Positions 12,576-22,765 are shown, counted from the stretch's first letter. The stretch is 64,000 nt of DNA from CADEEN01 sp963751775 (GCA_963751775.1 CAVVVW010000008.1:434001-498000), one strand, 5' to 3'. The notes: generated by a model not told the origin, from the sequence alone. Numbers and translations: made by a program.

Positions 12576-13406
12576 GCCTGATGAGCGAGCGCATACCGCC
12601 GCCGCGCGCGAGGCCCGGCGCCAGCAGTTGTTGCTGGGCGCGCTCGAGGCGGGCGCCGATGCACAGGGCCTGGCCGCCTGGCTCGGCGATGCGCCGGCGC
12701 GCCAGCAGCGGGGCCTGCTCGCCTACCGCATCAACGCCGCGGCGTCGGCCGAACGCGCGCTGGCGACCGCTTTCCCGACCGTGGCCGCGCTGGTCGGTGC
12801 GGAACCCTTCGCCGCACTGGCGCGCGACCTGTGGCGCCAAAGGCCACCCGAGCGCGGCGACCTCGGCGAATGGGGCGCGGCGCTGCCCGACTTCATCGCC
12901 GACAGCCAGGCGCTGTCCAGCGAACCCTATCTGGCCGACAGCGCCCGACTGGACTGGCTGGTCCATCGCGCCTCGCGTGCCGCGGATGCGCCCGATACGC
13001 AGCCGGCGCTCGACGCACTGGCGACGCAAGCGCCAGAACACTGCGCCTGGGCCTGCGCCCCGGCACCGACGTGCTGGCCAGCGCCTGGCCGGTGGTGTCG
13101 ATCTGGCTCGCCCATCAGGCCGACGAGCATCGAAACATGCGACGGCGGCGACCGCTTTGCCGCAGCGCGCAATGCACTTGCCGAAGGCCACGGCGAAACC
13201 GCGCTCGTCTGGCGCGACGGTCATTTCCGTGCGCGTCGAGGCCATCGACCGCGAAGGCGCCGACTTCACCCGCGCACTGCTGGGCGGCGCTTCGTTGGCC
13301 GCTGCACTCGACGCCGCCGGCGAGGGGTTCGCATTCGACCAATGGCTCGTTCGCGCACTGCAATCGCGCCGGATCGTGACGCGTTCAAACGATGGAGATG
13401 GCATGA
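12574..13406 (+). CDS. bufC: BufC-type recognition partner (DUF2063; several frameshifts)
   Basis: The N-terminal 150 residues read cleanly: QQLLLGALEAG, LAYRINAAASAERALATAFP, FAALARDLWRQRPPERGDLG and LPDFIADSQALSSEPYLADS, all typical of the DUF2063 domain found in HvfC/BufC proteins that present the peptide to the MNIO enzyme. From about 13040 the protein switches frame: LRLGLRPGTDVLASAWPVVS, then FAAARNALAEGHGETALVWR near 13150-13210, then VRVEAIDREGADFTRALLGG after about 13222. At least three indels are therefore present, and the stop (13379 or 13406) is uncertain. Start GTG 12574 is used because no ATG stands in the coding frame. A true pseudogene is possible but the conserved residues in all frames argue for sequence error. 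Confidence 0.72.
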
Positions 13407-13885
13407 ATCTGCAAGTCCGTTCTGGATCCGGCCCAACGCGCCATCGCCGCAGCTCGAGCGCGCCCAGCCCCTGGCGCAAGTCGCTGCGCGGCTGTATGTG
13501 GCGCAGGTCTTCTTCCTGTCGGGCCTGACCAAGCTGCGTGACTGGAACATCACGCTGGCCTTGTTCCAGGACGAGTACCACGTGCCGCTGCTGCCGCCCG
13601 CCGTCGCCGCCGTCGCCGGCACGGCGGGCGAGCTGGTGCTGCCGGTGCTGTTGGCGCTGGGCCTGGCAGGACGCTTTGCTGCGGCCGGGCTGTCGGTCGT
13701 CAACGTGGTGGCCGTGCTCAGCCTGGCCGAGATCGCACCCGCCGCGTTGCAGCAGCATGTGTTCTGGGGCAGCCTGCTCGTCGGCCTGCTGCTCTGGGGG
13801 CCGGGGCGCTGGTCGCTCGACCGCTTCGTGCTGGCGTGGCAAGCAAGGCGCGCCGCGCAGCGCTGGCTACACTCGCGCGGCCTGA
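13403..13885 (+). CDS. DoxX-family membrane protein of the buf cluster (frameshifted)
   Basis: The readable core has the DoxX pattern: LAQVAARLYVAQVFFLSGLT, KLRDWNITLALFQDEYHVPL, AAVAGTAGELVLPVLLALGL and VVAVLSLAEIAPAALQQHVF, giving about four membrane segments. DoxX proteins recur next to bufABC and in respiratory or thiol-oxidation loci. The likely start ATG at 13403 (MNLQVRS) is in a different frame from the core, with one or two indels at about 13420-13470, and the 3' end also lacks a stop in the main frame; the TGA at 13885 in another frame is the likely end. It would act with the bufferin system in the inner membrane. Confidence 0.68.
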
Positions 13886-13905
13886 AGCCGTCGACACGAA
13901 GACAC

Positions 13906-15118
13906 GTGCCCCATACCGCCGAGCTGCGTCGCCGCAGCCTGATCATTGCCGGCGCGGCCGTCGCGTTGCCGTCGTTGTCACGGGCCCAGAGCCGCCGACT
14001 GGTCGCGCGTCGTCGCCGCCGCCCGTGGCCAGACGGTGTATTTCAACGCCTGGGCCGGCAGCGAGCGCATCAACGCCTACCTGCACTGGACGGCGGGTGA
14101 AGTGGCGCGGCATTTCGGCATCAAGCTCGAACACGTCAAGGTCGGCGATACCGCCGAGGTGGTCAGGCGCGTGCGCGCCGAGAAGGCCGCCGGCCGCATG
14201 GCAGACGGCTCGGCCGACCTGGTCTGGATCAACGGCGAGAACTTCCTGGCCATGAAACGCGAAGGCCTGCTGTTCGGGCCGTGGAGCGAATCGCTGCCGA
14301 ACCACGCCCTGGTCGACGTGATCGGCAAGCCGACCACGCGCATCGACTTCTCCGAGCCGGTGGACGGCATGGAGGCGCCCTGGGGCATGGCCCAGCTGAC
14401 CTTCTACGCCGACAGCGCGCGCGTGCCCGTTCGGCCCACCAGCCTGGCCGAGTTGACGCGGTGGGCCGGTACGCAGCCCGGCCGCTTCACCTACCCCCGG
14501 CCGCCGCAGTTCCACGGCACCACGTTCCTGAAGCAGGTCCTGCTCGAAGCAAGCAGCGACCGCAGGCCCTTCTACATGGCGCACGACGCCGAGATCTTCG
14601 CCGCCGCCACCGCGCCGTTGTGGGCCGCGCTCGACACGCTGCATCCGAAGCTGTGGAAGCAGGGCAAGCAGTTCCCGGCCAACAACACGGTGATGCGGCA
14701 GATGCTGGCCGACGGCGAACTGGCGATCTCGCTGACCTTCAATCCGAACGAAGTCGCGAACGAGATCGCGGCCAAGACGCTGCCGTCCAGCGTCGTGAGT
14801 TACCAGCATGAGGCCGGCACGGTGGGCAATACGCATTTCCTGGCCATCCCGTTCAACGGCCGCAGCAAGGAGGCCGCGATGGTCGCGGCCAACTTCCTGC
14901 TCTCGCCGGCGGCACAGGCACGCAAGGCGGACATCCGGCACTGGGGCGACCCGACCGTATTGGCGCTCGGCAAGCTGAGTGCCGCCGAGCGCGCGCTGTT
15001 CAGCGCCGCCGGCGCGCCGGGCCAGGTGGTCCGGCCCGCGCCGGCCCTGCCCGAGCCGCATGCGTCATGGGTCGACCCGATCGAGCGCGAATGGACGCGC
15101 CGCTACGGCCAGTCCTGA
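13906..15118 (+). CDS. ynjB: ABC transporter substrate-binding protein YnjB (frameshift in signal peptide)
   Basis: A GTG start gives an export signal (ELRRRSLIIAGAAVALPSLS, then RAQ), after which an extra A near 13989 shifts the frame to ADWSRVVAAARGQTVYFNAW. The rest is intact and matches YnjB, a large periplasmic binding protein of the putrescine/thiamine/iron superfamily: VNYFAWAG-like start, DLVWINGENFLAMKREGLLF, PVDGMEAPWGMAQLTFYADS and FNPNEVANEIAAKTLPSSVV. The ligand of YnjBCD has not been established in E. coli. Neighbours ynjC and ynjD complete the importer, and a ynjF-like gene follows as in the E. coli ynj operon. Confidence 0.85.
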
Positions 15119-15128
15119 TCGCGCAGCG

Positions 15129-16757
15129 ATGAAACGCGCGGCGCTGGCCCTGCCGCTCGGCCTCTTCGCCCTGCCGCTGGCCCTGGCGTTGCCGACGGCG
15201 CTGCTGCAGGCGGCCGATACGGGCGCTTGGCGCGCCTTGTTTGCCGACCCGCAATGGCCAGGGCACTCGGCCTTTCGGTCGGCACCGCCGTCCTCAGCAG
15301 CGTGCTGGCGTTGCTGGCGTGCCTGGGCCTCGTGACCCATCTGTACCGCTCGCGGCTCTGGTCGCGACTCGACCCGCGCGCTCGGGCCCATGCTCGCGCT
15401 GCCGCATGCAGCGTTCGCGATCGGCCTGGCGCTGCTGGTGATGCCGGCCGGCCTGCTGGCGCGGCTGCTCGCACCGCTCGCGGGCTGGGCCGCGCCGCCC
15501 GATTGGCCGACTGTCAACGACCCTCACGGCGTTGCACTGACCGCGGTGCTGTTGTGCAAGGAGTTGCCGTTCCTGCTGTGGAACACGTTGGCCCTGCTGG
15601 CACGACCCGACGTCGCGCTGTCGCTGCGCGGCTGGCTGGCCAGCGGCATCACGCTCGGCTACCGGCCGAGTGCCGTCTGGTGGCGCGTGCTGTGGCCGCT
15701 GCTGCTGCCACGGCTGGCCTGGCCACTGCTGGCGGTGCTGGCCTATGGCCTGACCGTCGTCGACCTGGCCCTGATCGTCGGCCCGGCCTCGCCGCCGACC
15801 TTGGCGGTCGTTGCCTGGCAGGCGCTGCAGGACGGCAATGCCGCACGCAACGCCGAGGGCGCCGCGGCGGCGGTGCTGCTGACATTCATGCTGGCGGCAC
15901 TGGCGCTGGCGGGTGCGCTCGGCGGCCGCTGGCTGTTGCGGCGTTGGCGACACGTGGCCGTCGACGGCCGGCGCCGCGCCGCAGGCCGACGCAGCGGCGC
16001 TGCCATGCGTGCGCTGTGGCGCGGCCTGCTCGCGCTTTACGCGATGGTTGCCGCATTGCTGCTGGCCTCGTCGTGGGTCGGCGTCTGGACCTTTCCGGCC
16101 TTGCTGCCGCAGCGCTGGGCCGTCGCGGGCTGGCAGCAGGTACTCGACAGCAGCGGCACGCTCGCGCTCTCGGCCGGCCTGGGCGCCGTCGCCGCCGGGG
16201 TCGCATTGCTGCTGGTACTGATCTGGTTCGAAGCCACCCCCGCAGGCTGGGACCGGCGCGCGACGCCGCTCGTGCTGGCGCCACTGGTGCTGCCCTCGCT
16301 GCTGCTGATGACCGGCTTGTACACGCTGGCCTTGCCGTTGCGGCTCGACGGCACGCTGGCCGGATTGGCCTGGGCCCATACCCTGGTCACCCTGCCCTAC
16401 GTGTTCGTGGCACTGGCGCCGGCCTGGCGCAGCTTCGACCGCCGCTACGAATCGACGGCCCTGGCGCTGGGCCGCTCGCGCGTGGCGTTCTGGTGGCGCG
16501 TCAAGGCACCGCTGCTCGCCGCACCGATCGCCGCTGCGCTGGCCATCGGCTTTGCCGTCAGCGTGGCGCAGTACCTGCCGACGCAGTTCATCGGCGCCGG
16601 CCGTCACGCCAGCGTCACCACGGAAGCCGTGACGCTGGCTGCCGGCGGCCAGCGTCACACCGCAGCGGCGTTCGCGGTACTGCAGGCGCTGCTGCCGGCG
16701 ATCGGCTTCGCTCTTGCCGCCTGGGTCGGCCACCGGCAGCGGGCGAGAATGACCTAG
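15129..16757 (+). CDS. ynjC: ABC transporter permease YnjC, double-domain (two frameshifts)
   Basis: The product is a fused permease with two sets of membrane segments and two EAA-type loops: LRGWLASGITLGYRPSAVWW in the first half and YESTALALGRSRVAFWWRVK in the second. The start is ATG 15129 (MKRAALALPLGLFALPLALA). The frame changes near 15255, continuing as ALGLSVGTAVLSSVLALLAC, and again near 15371, continuing as MLALPHAAFAIGLALLVMPA to the stop at 16757. With both indels corrected it is about 540 residues, as expected for YnjC. It forms the channel for the YnjB-delivered substrate. Confidence 0.83.
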
Positions 16758-17606
16758 GATGAAATTCCCGAGCTCTTCACATGCCTTGGCGTCAGTGTCG
16801 CGCGTTGGCCCCCGCGGTCGGCGACGATCTGTAATCGCTCCGTTGCGGTCGTTCGCGAGTGCCAGTGCTTGCGTTGGTGCGGCGCATCGCGGCAGGCGGC
16901 ACCCGGCAGGGGCTCATGGTGGAGCGGTCTGCGCTTCGCTCCGACTCCCTGCGGTGCTCGGCCTGGGGTCGCGCCGCACAACTCGCTTCGTTCGCTGCGC
17001 TCACTGCGCTCGGACAGGTGCGGCGAGTCAGTCTACGAAGCGCGCGTGCGCGCCGACCCCAGCCTGGCCTTGCAGGCCGCGCCGGGCCAGGAGGCCCGGC
17101 CGTTCGCAAGGCACAAACGGTCCACTGGACCGTTTGTGCCCCTGCTCACCTCCTCGCCGCCCCACAAATCGCCCCTGCCGGGTACCGCCTGCCGCGAAGA
17201 CCACCAGGGGAGGCGCTCCAGCGCGAACCACCACCGCTGCCGCAAAGGCGCGCCCGGGCAGGTGGCAGCGCGCCTGCGGGGCGCCGAGGAGCACAGGGCT
17301 TGTGGCCCGCGCGCGCAGCGCGCCACGTAATCTGACTTGTCGCACCCTGTCTGAGCGTAGCGAACGCAGTGAGCGCAGCGAGTTGTGCGACGGGCCACAA
17401 GGCCGAGCACCGCAGGGCAGTCGGTGCGCAGCACCGACCGCTCCGCCGAAGCGCTGCCGCCTGCCCGGGCGCGACTTTGCAGCGCGATTGTCGGCAGGGA
17501 GGGCATCCGCCTTTTTCGGCGACCGGTCGCGAGCGTCTGATTGCACCGACGCTGCGCCTCATGCGTCGCGAATCGGGATCGAGCGCCACGTAGCGGGGCC
17601 ACTGAG
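16758..17606. repeat. Gene-free 0.85-kb block of nested inverted repeats splitting the ynj operon
   Basis: No credible gene is present; open frames on both strands are long only because of high GC. Three nested inverted structures are visible: a 26-base arm pair (16888-16913 and 17171-17196, one mismatch), an imperfect pair about 130 bases long (about 16919-17050 and 17310-17452) rich in TCGCTGCGCTCACTGCG-type motifs, and a perfect 31-base palindrome at 17110-17140. Such a block between ynjC and ynjD is not part of the operon elsewhere and looks inserted. It could be a non-autonomous mobile repeat or a folded RNA; no terminal transposase is nearby. Confidence 0.7.
17110..17140. repeat. Perfect 15-bp-arm palindrome
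   Basis: Arms GGCACAAACGGTCCA (17110-17124) and TGGACCGTTTGTGCC (17126-17140) are exact reverse complements around a single C. The AT content of the arms is higher than the surroundings. It may be a terminator-like or protein-binding element within the repeat block. Confidence 0.8.
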
Positions 17607-18236
17607 ATGGCGCTGCAACTGGACAAGGTCACGATCAGCGTGCACGGACGCATGCTGATTCGCGATCTCAGTGCCCGCATCGAGCCGGGCCAGGTGCTGG
17701 CGGTGATGGGGGCCAGTGGCACGGGCAAGTCGACGCTGCTGGCCTGGATCGCGGGCACGCTCGAGGCGCCATTCGAGGCCCGTGGCGGCTTGAGGCTGCA
17801 TGGCCGCGATGTCGCGAGCCTGCCGCTCCAGCAACGCCGCATCGGCCTGCTGTTTCAGGACGATCTGTTGTTCCCGCACATGACGGTGCGCGACAACCTC
17901 TTGTTCGCCGTGCCGGCCGGCGACCACGCGGCGCGCGTGCAGGCCGCCGAGTCGGCTCTCGAAGAGGCGGGACTGGGCGGCTTTGGCGCGCGCTTTCCGG
18001 CGAGCCTGTCGGGCGGCCAGCGCTCGCGTGTGTCGCTGCTGCGCGCGCTGCTGGCGCAACCGCAGGCGTTGCTGCTCGACGAACCCTTTTCCAAGCTCGA
18101 CGTCGCGTTGCGGCAGCAGATGCGGCGATTCACGTTCGCCACGCTGGCGGCGCGCCAGATTCCAGCGCTGCTGGTGACCCATGACGCGGCCGACGTGCCC
18201 GCCAGTGCGCAGGTGATTCGACTTCACGATGCTTGA
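17607..18236 (+). CDS. ynjD: ABC transporter ATP-binding protein YnjD
   Basis: A 209-residue ATPase with all catalytic motifs: Walker A GASGTGKSTLL (residues about 34-44), Q-loop FQDDLLFPHMTVRDNLLF, signature LSGGQRSRVSLLRALLAQ, Walker B ALLLDEPFSKLDVALR and the switch histidine in LLVTHDAADVP. It energises the YnjBC importer. The ATG at 17607 begins the family homology. The gene is separated from ynjC by the 849-base repeat block, so it may need its own promoter; its 3' end overlaps the next gene by 8 bases. Confidence 0.92.
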   Translation: MALQLDKVTISVHGRMLIRDLSARIEPGQVLAVMGASGTGKSTLLAWIAGTLEAPFEARGGLRLHGRDVASLPLQQRRIGLLFQDDLLFPHMTVRDNLLFAVPAGDHAARVQAAESALEEAGLGGFGARFPASLSGGQRSRVSLLRALLAQPQALLLDEPFSKLDVALRQQMRRFTFATLAARQIPALLVTHDAADVPASAQVIRLHDA

Positions 18237-18839
18237 CCGCGTCGCCATCGCCGCCCTCAAGCCGCTGCTCGACACCGAGCGCGCGCGCGCTGGTGCGCGC
18301 AGGCGTCGGTGCCGATGCCGTCACGCTGGCCGGCTTTGGCGTCGGCCTGGCCGCGGCGGCGGCGATCGCGTTCGGCGCCTTCGGCTGGGGCCTGGTGCTG
18401 CTGCTGGCCAGCCGGCTGGCCGATGGCCTCGACGGTGCCGTGGCGCGCCAGACGCATGCCCACCGACCGCGGCGCGTTCCTCGACATCACGCTCGACTTT
18501 CTGTTCTACGCCAGTGTCCCGCTGGCCTTCGCCATCACCGACCCTGCCGCCAATGCGCTGCCTGCCGCGGTGCTGCTGGCGGCGTTCATCGGCACGGGAT
18601 CGAGCTTCCTGGCCTTTGCCGTCTTGGCCGAGCGGCGCGGCCTGGCCAGCGCGGCATACCCGGACAAGGGCCTGTACTACCTCGGCGGGCTGACCGAAGC
18701 CAGCGAGACGCTGATCTGCTTTGCGCTGATGTGCGTCTGGCCCGAGCGATTTGCCTGGTGGGCCTATGGCTTTGCCGTGCTGTGCGGCGTGACGACCGTC
18801 GCGCGCATCGTCGGTGGCGCCAGGGCCTTGGCGCGCTGA
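18229..18839 (+). CDS. ynjF: CDP-alcohol phosphatidyltransferase family protein, YnjF-like (two frameshifts)
   Basis: Joined across frames, the protein contains the family motif D-G-x2-D-G-x2-A-R-x8-G-x3-D-x3-D: ADGLDGAVARQ in the middle frame and RGAFLDITLDFLFYASVPLA in the last frame. Frames change near 18285 and 18460, each by about one extra base, and the second break lies inside the catalytic motif. The C-terminal half (KGLYYLGGLTEASETLICFA and three membrane segments) is intact. These enzymes transfer a phospho-alcohol from CDP-linked lipids in the inner membrane; the substrate of YnjF is not known. Position after ynjD mirrors the E. coli ynj operon. Confidence 0.8.
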
Positions 18840-18893
18840 GGTAACGTGCGCCGCGTCCCGGTCGAACGGCTGAATCAACCCTGGAGCCTCGCG

Positions 18894-21046
18894 GTGTCGA
18901 AGAAGAAGCTGCTGATCGTGGGCCTGCTGCTGGTTCTGATTGCGGCGTTCTTCGCCTTCGACCTCGGGCGCTACCTGACCCTGGGCAACCTGAAAGCACA
19001 ACAGGCGGAATTCGCCGCGCTGTATGCGCAGTCGCCGCTGGTGGTGATCGCTGCCTATGCGCTGATCTACATCGCCGTCTTCGCCCTGGCCCTGCCCGTG
19101 GGTGCGGTCATGACCCTGGCCGGCGGCGCGCTGTTCGGATTGCTGGTGGGCACCATCGTGGTCTCGTTCGCATCGACGATCGGCGCCCTGCTCGCCTTCC
19201 TCGCCTCGCGCCACGTGCTGGCCGACAGCGTGCGCTCGCAACTGGGCACATCGCCTGGCCGAAGTCGACAAGGGCATCGCCACGGACGGACCGTTCTACC
19301 TGTTCACACTGCGCCTGATCCCGGCCATCCCGCCGGCGGCGATCAACCTGCTGTTCGGCCTGACGAAGATGCGCGGCTGGACGTTCTACTGGGTCAGCCA
19401 GCTCGGCATGCTGGCCGGCACCGTCGTCTACATCAATGCCGGCACGCAGCTGGCGAAAGTCGATTCCTTGATGGGCATCCTGTCGCCGGGCTTGATCGGC
19501 TCCTTCGTCCTGCTCGGCCTGTTCCCGCTGCTGGCCAAGAAGATCGTCGATGGCGCCAGGTCGCGCCAGGTCTACGCGCGCTGGGCTGGCGTCAAGCCGC
19601 AGAACCTTCGACCGCAACCTGATCGTCATCGGCGCCGGCGCCGCGGGCCTGGTCACGGCCTACATCGCCGCCGCGGTGAAGGCCAAGGTGACGCTGGTCG
19701 AAGCGCACAAGATGGGTGGCGATTGCCTGAACTACGGCTGCGTGCCGAGCAAGGCCTTGATCAGGACCGCGACCCTGGCCCGGCAGATGCGCCACGCGCG
19801 CGACTACGGCATCGCCCGGGCCGAGGCCACGATCGACTTCGCACAGGTGATGGAGCGCGTGGCGGGCATCGTGCGCGCGGTCGAGCCGCACGATTCGGTC
19901 GAGCGCTACACGGCGCTCGGCGTCGATGTCGTGCTGGGCCATGCCAGGCTGCTCAACCCCTGGACGGTGGCGATCACCAAGGCCGACGGCAGCACGCAGA
20001 CATTGACCACCCGGAGCATCGTCATCGCCACCGGCGCCGCGCCCTTCGTACCGCCGCTGCCGGGCCTGGACGAGGTGGGCTACCTGACCAGCGACACGCT
20101 GTGGGGCCTGCGCGAACTGCCCGAGCGCCTGGTCGTGCTCGGCGGCGGGCCGATCGGCTGCGAGTTGGCGCAGAGCTTCGCGCGGCTCGGCTCGAACGTG
20201 ACGCAGATCGAGATGCTGCCGCGGATCATGGTCCGCGAGGACGAGGAGGTCTCGGCCCATGCCCGCCAGGCGCTGGAGCTCGACGGCGTGACCGTTCTCA
20301 CCGGGCACAAGGCTCTGCGCTGCGAGAAGACGGCCGAGGGCAAGTTCATCGTCGTCGAAGCCGGCGGCGTGGAACGGCGCATCGCGTTCGACGTGTTGCT
20401 GTGCGCTGTCGGCCGCAGCGCGCGCCTGCAGGGCTTCGGCCTGGAAGAACTCGGCATCCCTGTCAATCGCACGGTGCAGACCAACGAGTACCTGCAAACG
20501 ATCTACCCCAACATCCTCGCCGCCGGCGACGTCGCCGGGCCGTTCCAGTTCACGCACACCGCCGCGCACCAGGCCTGGTACGCGGCGGTCAACGCGCTCT
20601 TCGGCAGCCTGAAGAAGTTCAAGGCCGACTACTCGGTCATCCCCTGGGCAACCTTCATCGACCCGGAAGTCGCGCGCGTCGGCCTGAACGAGCAGGAGGC
20701 GCGGGAGCAAGGCATCGCCTACGAGGTCACCCGCTACGGCCTCGACGAGCTGGACCGCGCGATCGCCGACTCGGCCGCCCAGGGCTGGGTGAAGGTGCTG
20801 ACGGTACCGGGCAAGGACAGGATCCTGGGCGTGACCATCGTCGGCGTGCATGCCGGTGACCTGCTGGCCGAATATGTGCTGGCGATGAAGCATGGCCTGG
20901 GGCTGAACAAGATCCTCGGCACCATCCACACCTACCCGACGCTGGCCGAGGCCAACAAGTACGCGGCCGGCGAGTGGAAGCGGGCGCACCAGCCGACCAG
21001 GCTGCTCGAATGGGTGGCCCGGCTGCACGCCTGGCGCCGCGGCTGA
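18894..21046 (+). CDS. VTT-domain protein fused to mercuric-reductase-like flavoprotein (two frameshifts)
   Basis: The N-terminal 220 residues are a TVP38/TMEM64 (VTT) membrane domain: VSKKKLLIVGLLLVLIAAFF, VFALALPVGAVMTLAGGALF and LRLIPAIPPAAINLLFGLTK. It runs directly into a pyridine nucleotide-disulfide oxidoreductase: LIVIGAGAAGLVTAYIAAAV, redox pair GGDCLNYGCVPSKAL, NAD site LVVLGGGPIGCELAQSFARL, FAD site PNILAAGDVAGPFQ and dimer domain HTYPTLAEANKYAA. Frames change near 19250 and 19604, each explained by one extra A. Annotated two-domain proteins of this kind are about 715 residues; the corrected length here fits. The enzyme half lacks the C-terminal cysteine pair of true mercuric reductases, so mercury is unlikely to be its substrate. 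GTG 18894 is taken as start. Confidence 0.83.
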
Positions 21047-21080
21047 GCAGGCGACTGCGCATGGCGATGACTGCACTGCG

Positions 21081-22184
21081 ATGAGACGGGTCGTCCTGCT
21101 CGGCGCCGGCCATGCCCAGTTGTCGGTACTGGAGGCGCTGGCAAAACTGCGCCTGCCCGGCGCCGAAGTGCTGCTGGTGTCGGCCGGCGAGCGCCTGATC
21201 TACTCGGGCATGGTGCCCGGCGTCGTCGCAGGGCGATACGCCATCGATGACTGCGCCATCGCCCTCGCTCCGCTGGCGGCGGCGGCGGGCGCGCAGCTCC
21301 TGCTCGGGCGCGCCGTTGCGCTCGATGCCGCAGCGCAGGTGGTGACACTGGCCGACGGCCAGCGCATCGAGTACGACGTACTCAGCCTGAACACCGGCTC
21401 GGTGCAGGACCGCGACCGCATTCCCGGTGCCCGCGACAACGCGCTCTTCGTGCGCCCGATCGAGGCCTTCGTGCGGCTGTGGTCGCGCACGCGGGCCCTG
21501 GCCGCCGACAGCGCGCTCGACGTGGTGGTGGTCGGCAATGGGGCGGCGGGCGTCGAGATCGCGCTCGCGGTGCAAAACGCGATCGGCGAGCACTGCACGC
21601 TGACGCTGGTGTCGGACGGGCCCGTACTGCCGAATTACAGCCTCGCGGTGCGGCAGCGCGCATTGGCGGCACTCGAGCGTCGAAGTGTTCAGGTGCTGCC
21701 GGGTCGCTGCACCGCCGTCGAGCCTGAGCATGTCCTGCTCGGCACGATGCGTGTCGCCTGCGACGTACCGATCATGGCCACCGGCAGCGATTCGCCAGCC
21801 TGGCTGGCCGGCAGTGGCCTGGCGCTGGACGAAGCCGGCTTCGTGCGCGTGGGTGCCACGCTGCAGAGCGCCAGCCATGCCAATGTCTTCGCCGCCGGCG
21901 ACCTGATCGTGCGCGACGACGCGCCGCACCCGCACAGCGGCGTTTATGCGGTGCGCGCCGGGCCGGTGCTGGCCGAGAACCTGCGCCGCTTCGCCGGTGG
22001 CGGCGTGCTGACGGCATACAAACCGCAACGCCGTTCGCTCAACCTGCTGGCACTCGGCGACGGCCGCGCCATTGCGAGCTGGGGCCCCTGGTCGATGCAG
22101 GGGCGCACGATGGGCTGGTGGAAGGACCGCATCGACCGCGGTTTCGTCGCGCGCTGGCGCATGGCGGATCAGCCGAAGAAGTAG
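21081..22184 (+). CDS. FAD-dependent NAD(P)H oxidoreductase (NDH-2/SelD-associated type)
   Basis: A 367-residue two-dinucleotide-binding flavoprotein: FAD loop VVLLGAGHAQLSVLEALAKL, YSGMVPGVVAGRYAIDDC, NAD loop VVVVGNGAAGVEIALAVQNA and the second FAD contact ANVFAAGDLIV. The YSGMVPG segment and overall length match the NADH-dehydrogenase-like enzymes that occur alone or fused to selenophosphate synthetase. No selD is in the window. The gene follows the VTT fusion by 34 bases on the same strand and its 3' end overlaps the convergent marC by 16 bases. The electron acceptor is unknown. Confidence 0.82.
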   Translation: MRRVVLLGAGHAQLSVLEALAKLRLPGAEVLLVSAGERLIYSGMVPGVVAGRYAIDDCAIALAPLAAAAGAQLLLGRAVALDAAAQVVTLADGQRIEYDVLSLNTGSVQDRDRIPGARDNALFVRPIEAFVRLWSRTRALAADSALDVVVVGNGAAGVEIALAVQNAIGEHCTLTLVSDGPVLPNYSLAVRQRALAALERRSVQVLPGRCTAVEPEHVLLGTMRVACDVPIMATGSDSPAWLAGSGLALDEAGFVRVGATLQSASHANVFAAGDLIVRDDAPHPHSGVYAVRAGPVLAENLRRFAGGGVLTAYKPQRRSLNLLALGDGRAIASWGPWSMQGRTMGWWKDRIDRGFVARWRMADQPKK

Positions 22185-22765
22185 CGCTTGAGGCCGGCCA
22201 GGATCATCTCGACCGCGATCGCCGTCAGCACCAGGCCCATCAGTTTCTCGATTGCACTGACCATCGACGAGCCGATCCAGCGTCGGATGCGGTCGGCGCC
22301 GAGCAGCACGGCGGCGCTGCACAGCATGGCCACCGTCAGCGCACCGACCCAGGTCAGCAGCCGCTCGGGCTGGCGCGACGCCAGCAGCAATACGGTGGCC
22401 ATCGCCGAGGGTCCAGCCAGCAGCGGCACCGCAAGCGGAAAGATCAACGGCTCGCGCCCCTTGCTGTCGGACGCATACAGCTCGCCACCGGCGGCGAAGA
22501 TCATGCGCATGGCAATGATCAACAGGATCACGCCGCCGGCAACCTCGAGCGAACGCTCCGACAGCCGCATCAGCGACAGGAAGGCCTGGCCGGTGAGCAT
22601 GAATACCAACAATACGAAGAAGGCCAATGCCGACTCGCGCAGCGCCACGCGCGTGCGTCGTTCGGGCGCCACGTTTCGCATGACGGAAATGAACACCGGC
22701 AAGCTGCCGAGCGGATCGAGCACCAGGAGCAGCAGCACCAGGGCGGAGAGAAAATCATGATCCAT
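22169..22765 (-). CDS. MarC family integral membrane protein
   Basis: The 198-residue protein has six hydrophobic segments and the MarC pattern: ALVLLLLVLDPLGSLPVFIS, LEVAGGVILLIIAMRMIF, PLAVPLLAGPSAMATVLLLA and the C-terminal EKLMGLVLTAIAVEMILAGL. The start is the ATG at 22765 (MDHDFLSALVL); an upstream TTG frame adds residues without family similarity. MarC proteins were once thought to be antibiotic-resistance proteins, but their transport function is unproven. Confidence 0.9.
   Translation of the reverse strand: MDHDFLSALVLLLLVLDPLGSLPVFISVMRNVAPERRTRVALRESALAFFVLLVFMLTGQAFLSLMRLSERSLEVAGGVILLIIAMRMIFAAGGELYASDSKGREPLIFPLAVPLLAGPSAMATVLLLASRQPERLLTWVGALTVAMLCSAAVLLGADRIRRWIGSSMVSAIEKLMGLVLTAIAVEMILAGLKRYFFG

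Noticed and set aside
18894..21046. Calling the flavoprotein half mercuric reductase (merA).
   Set aside because: The N-terminal HMA domain and the C-terminal Cys pair are absent and no other mer genes are near.
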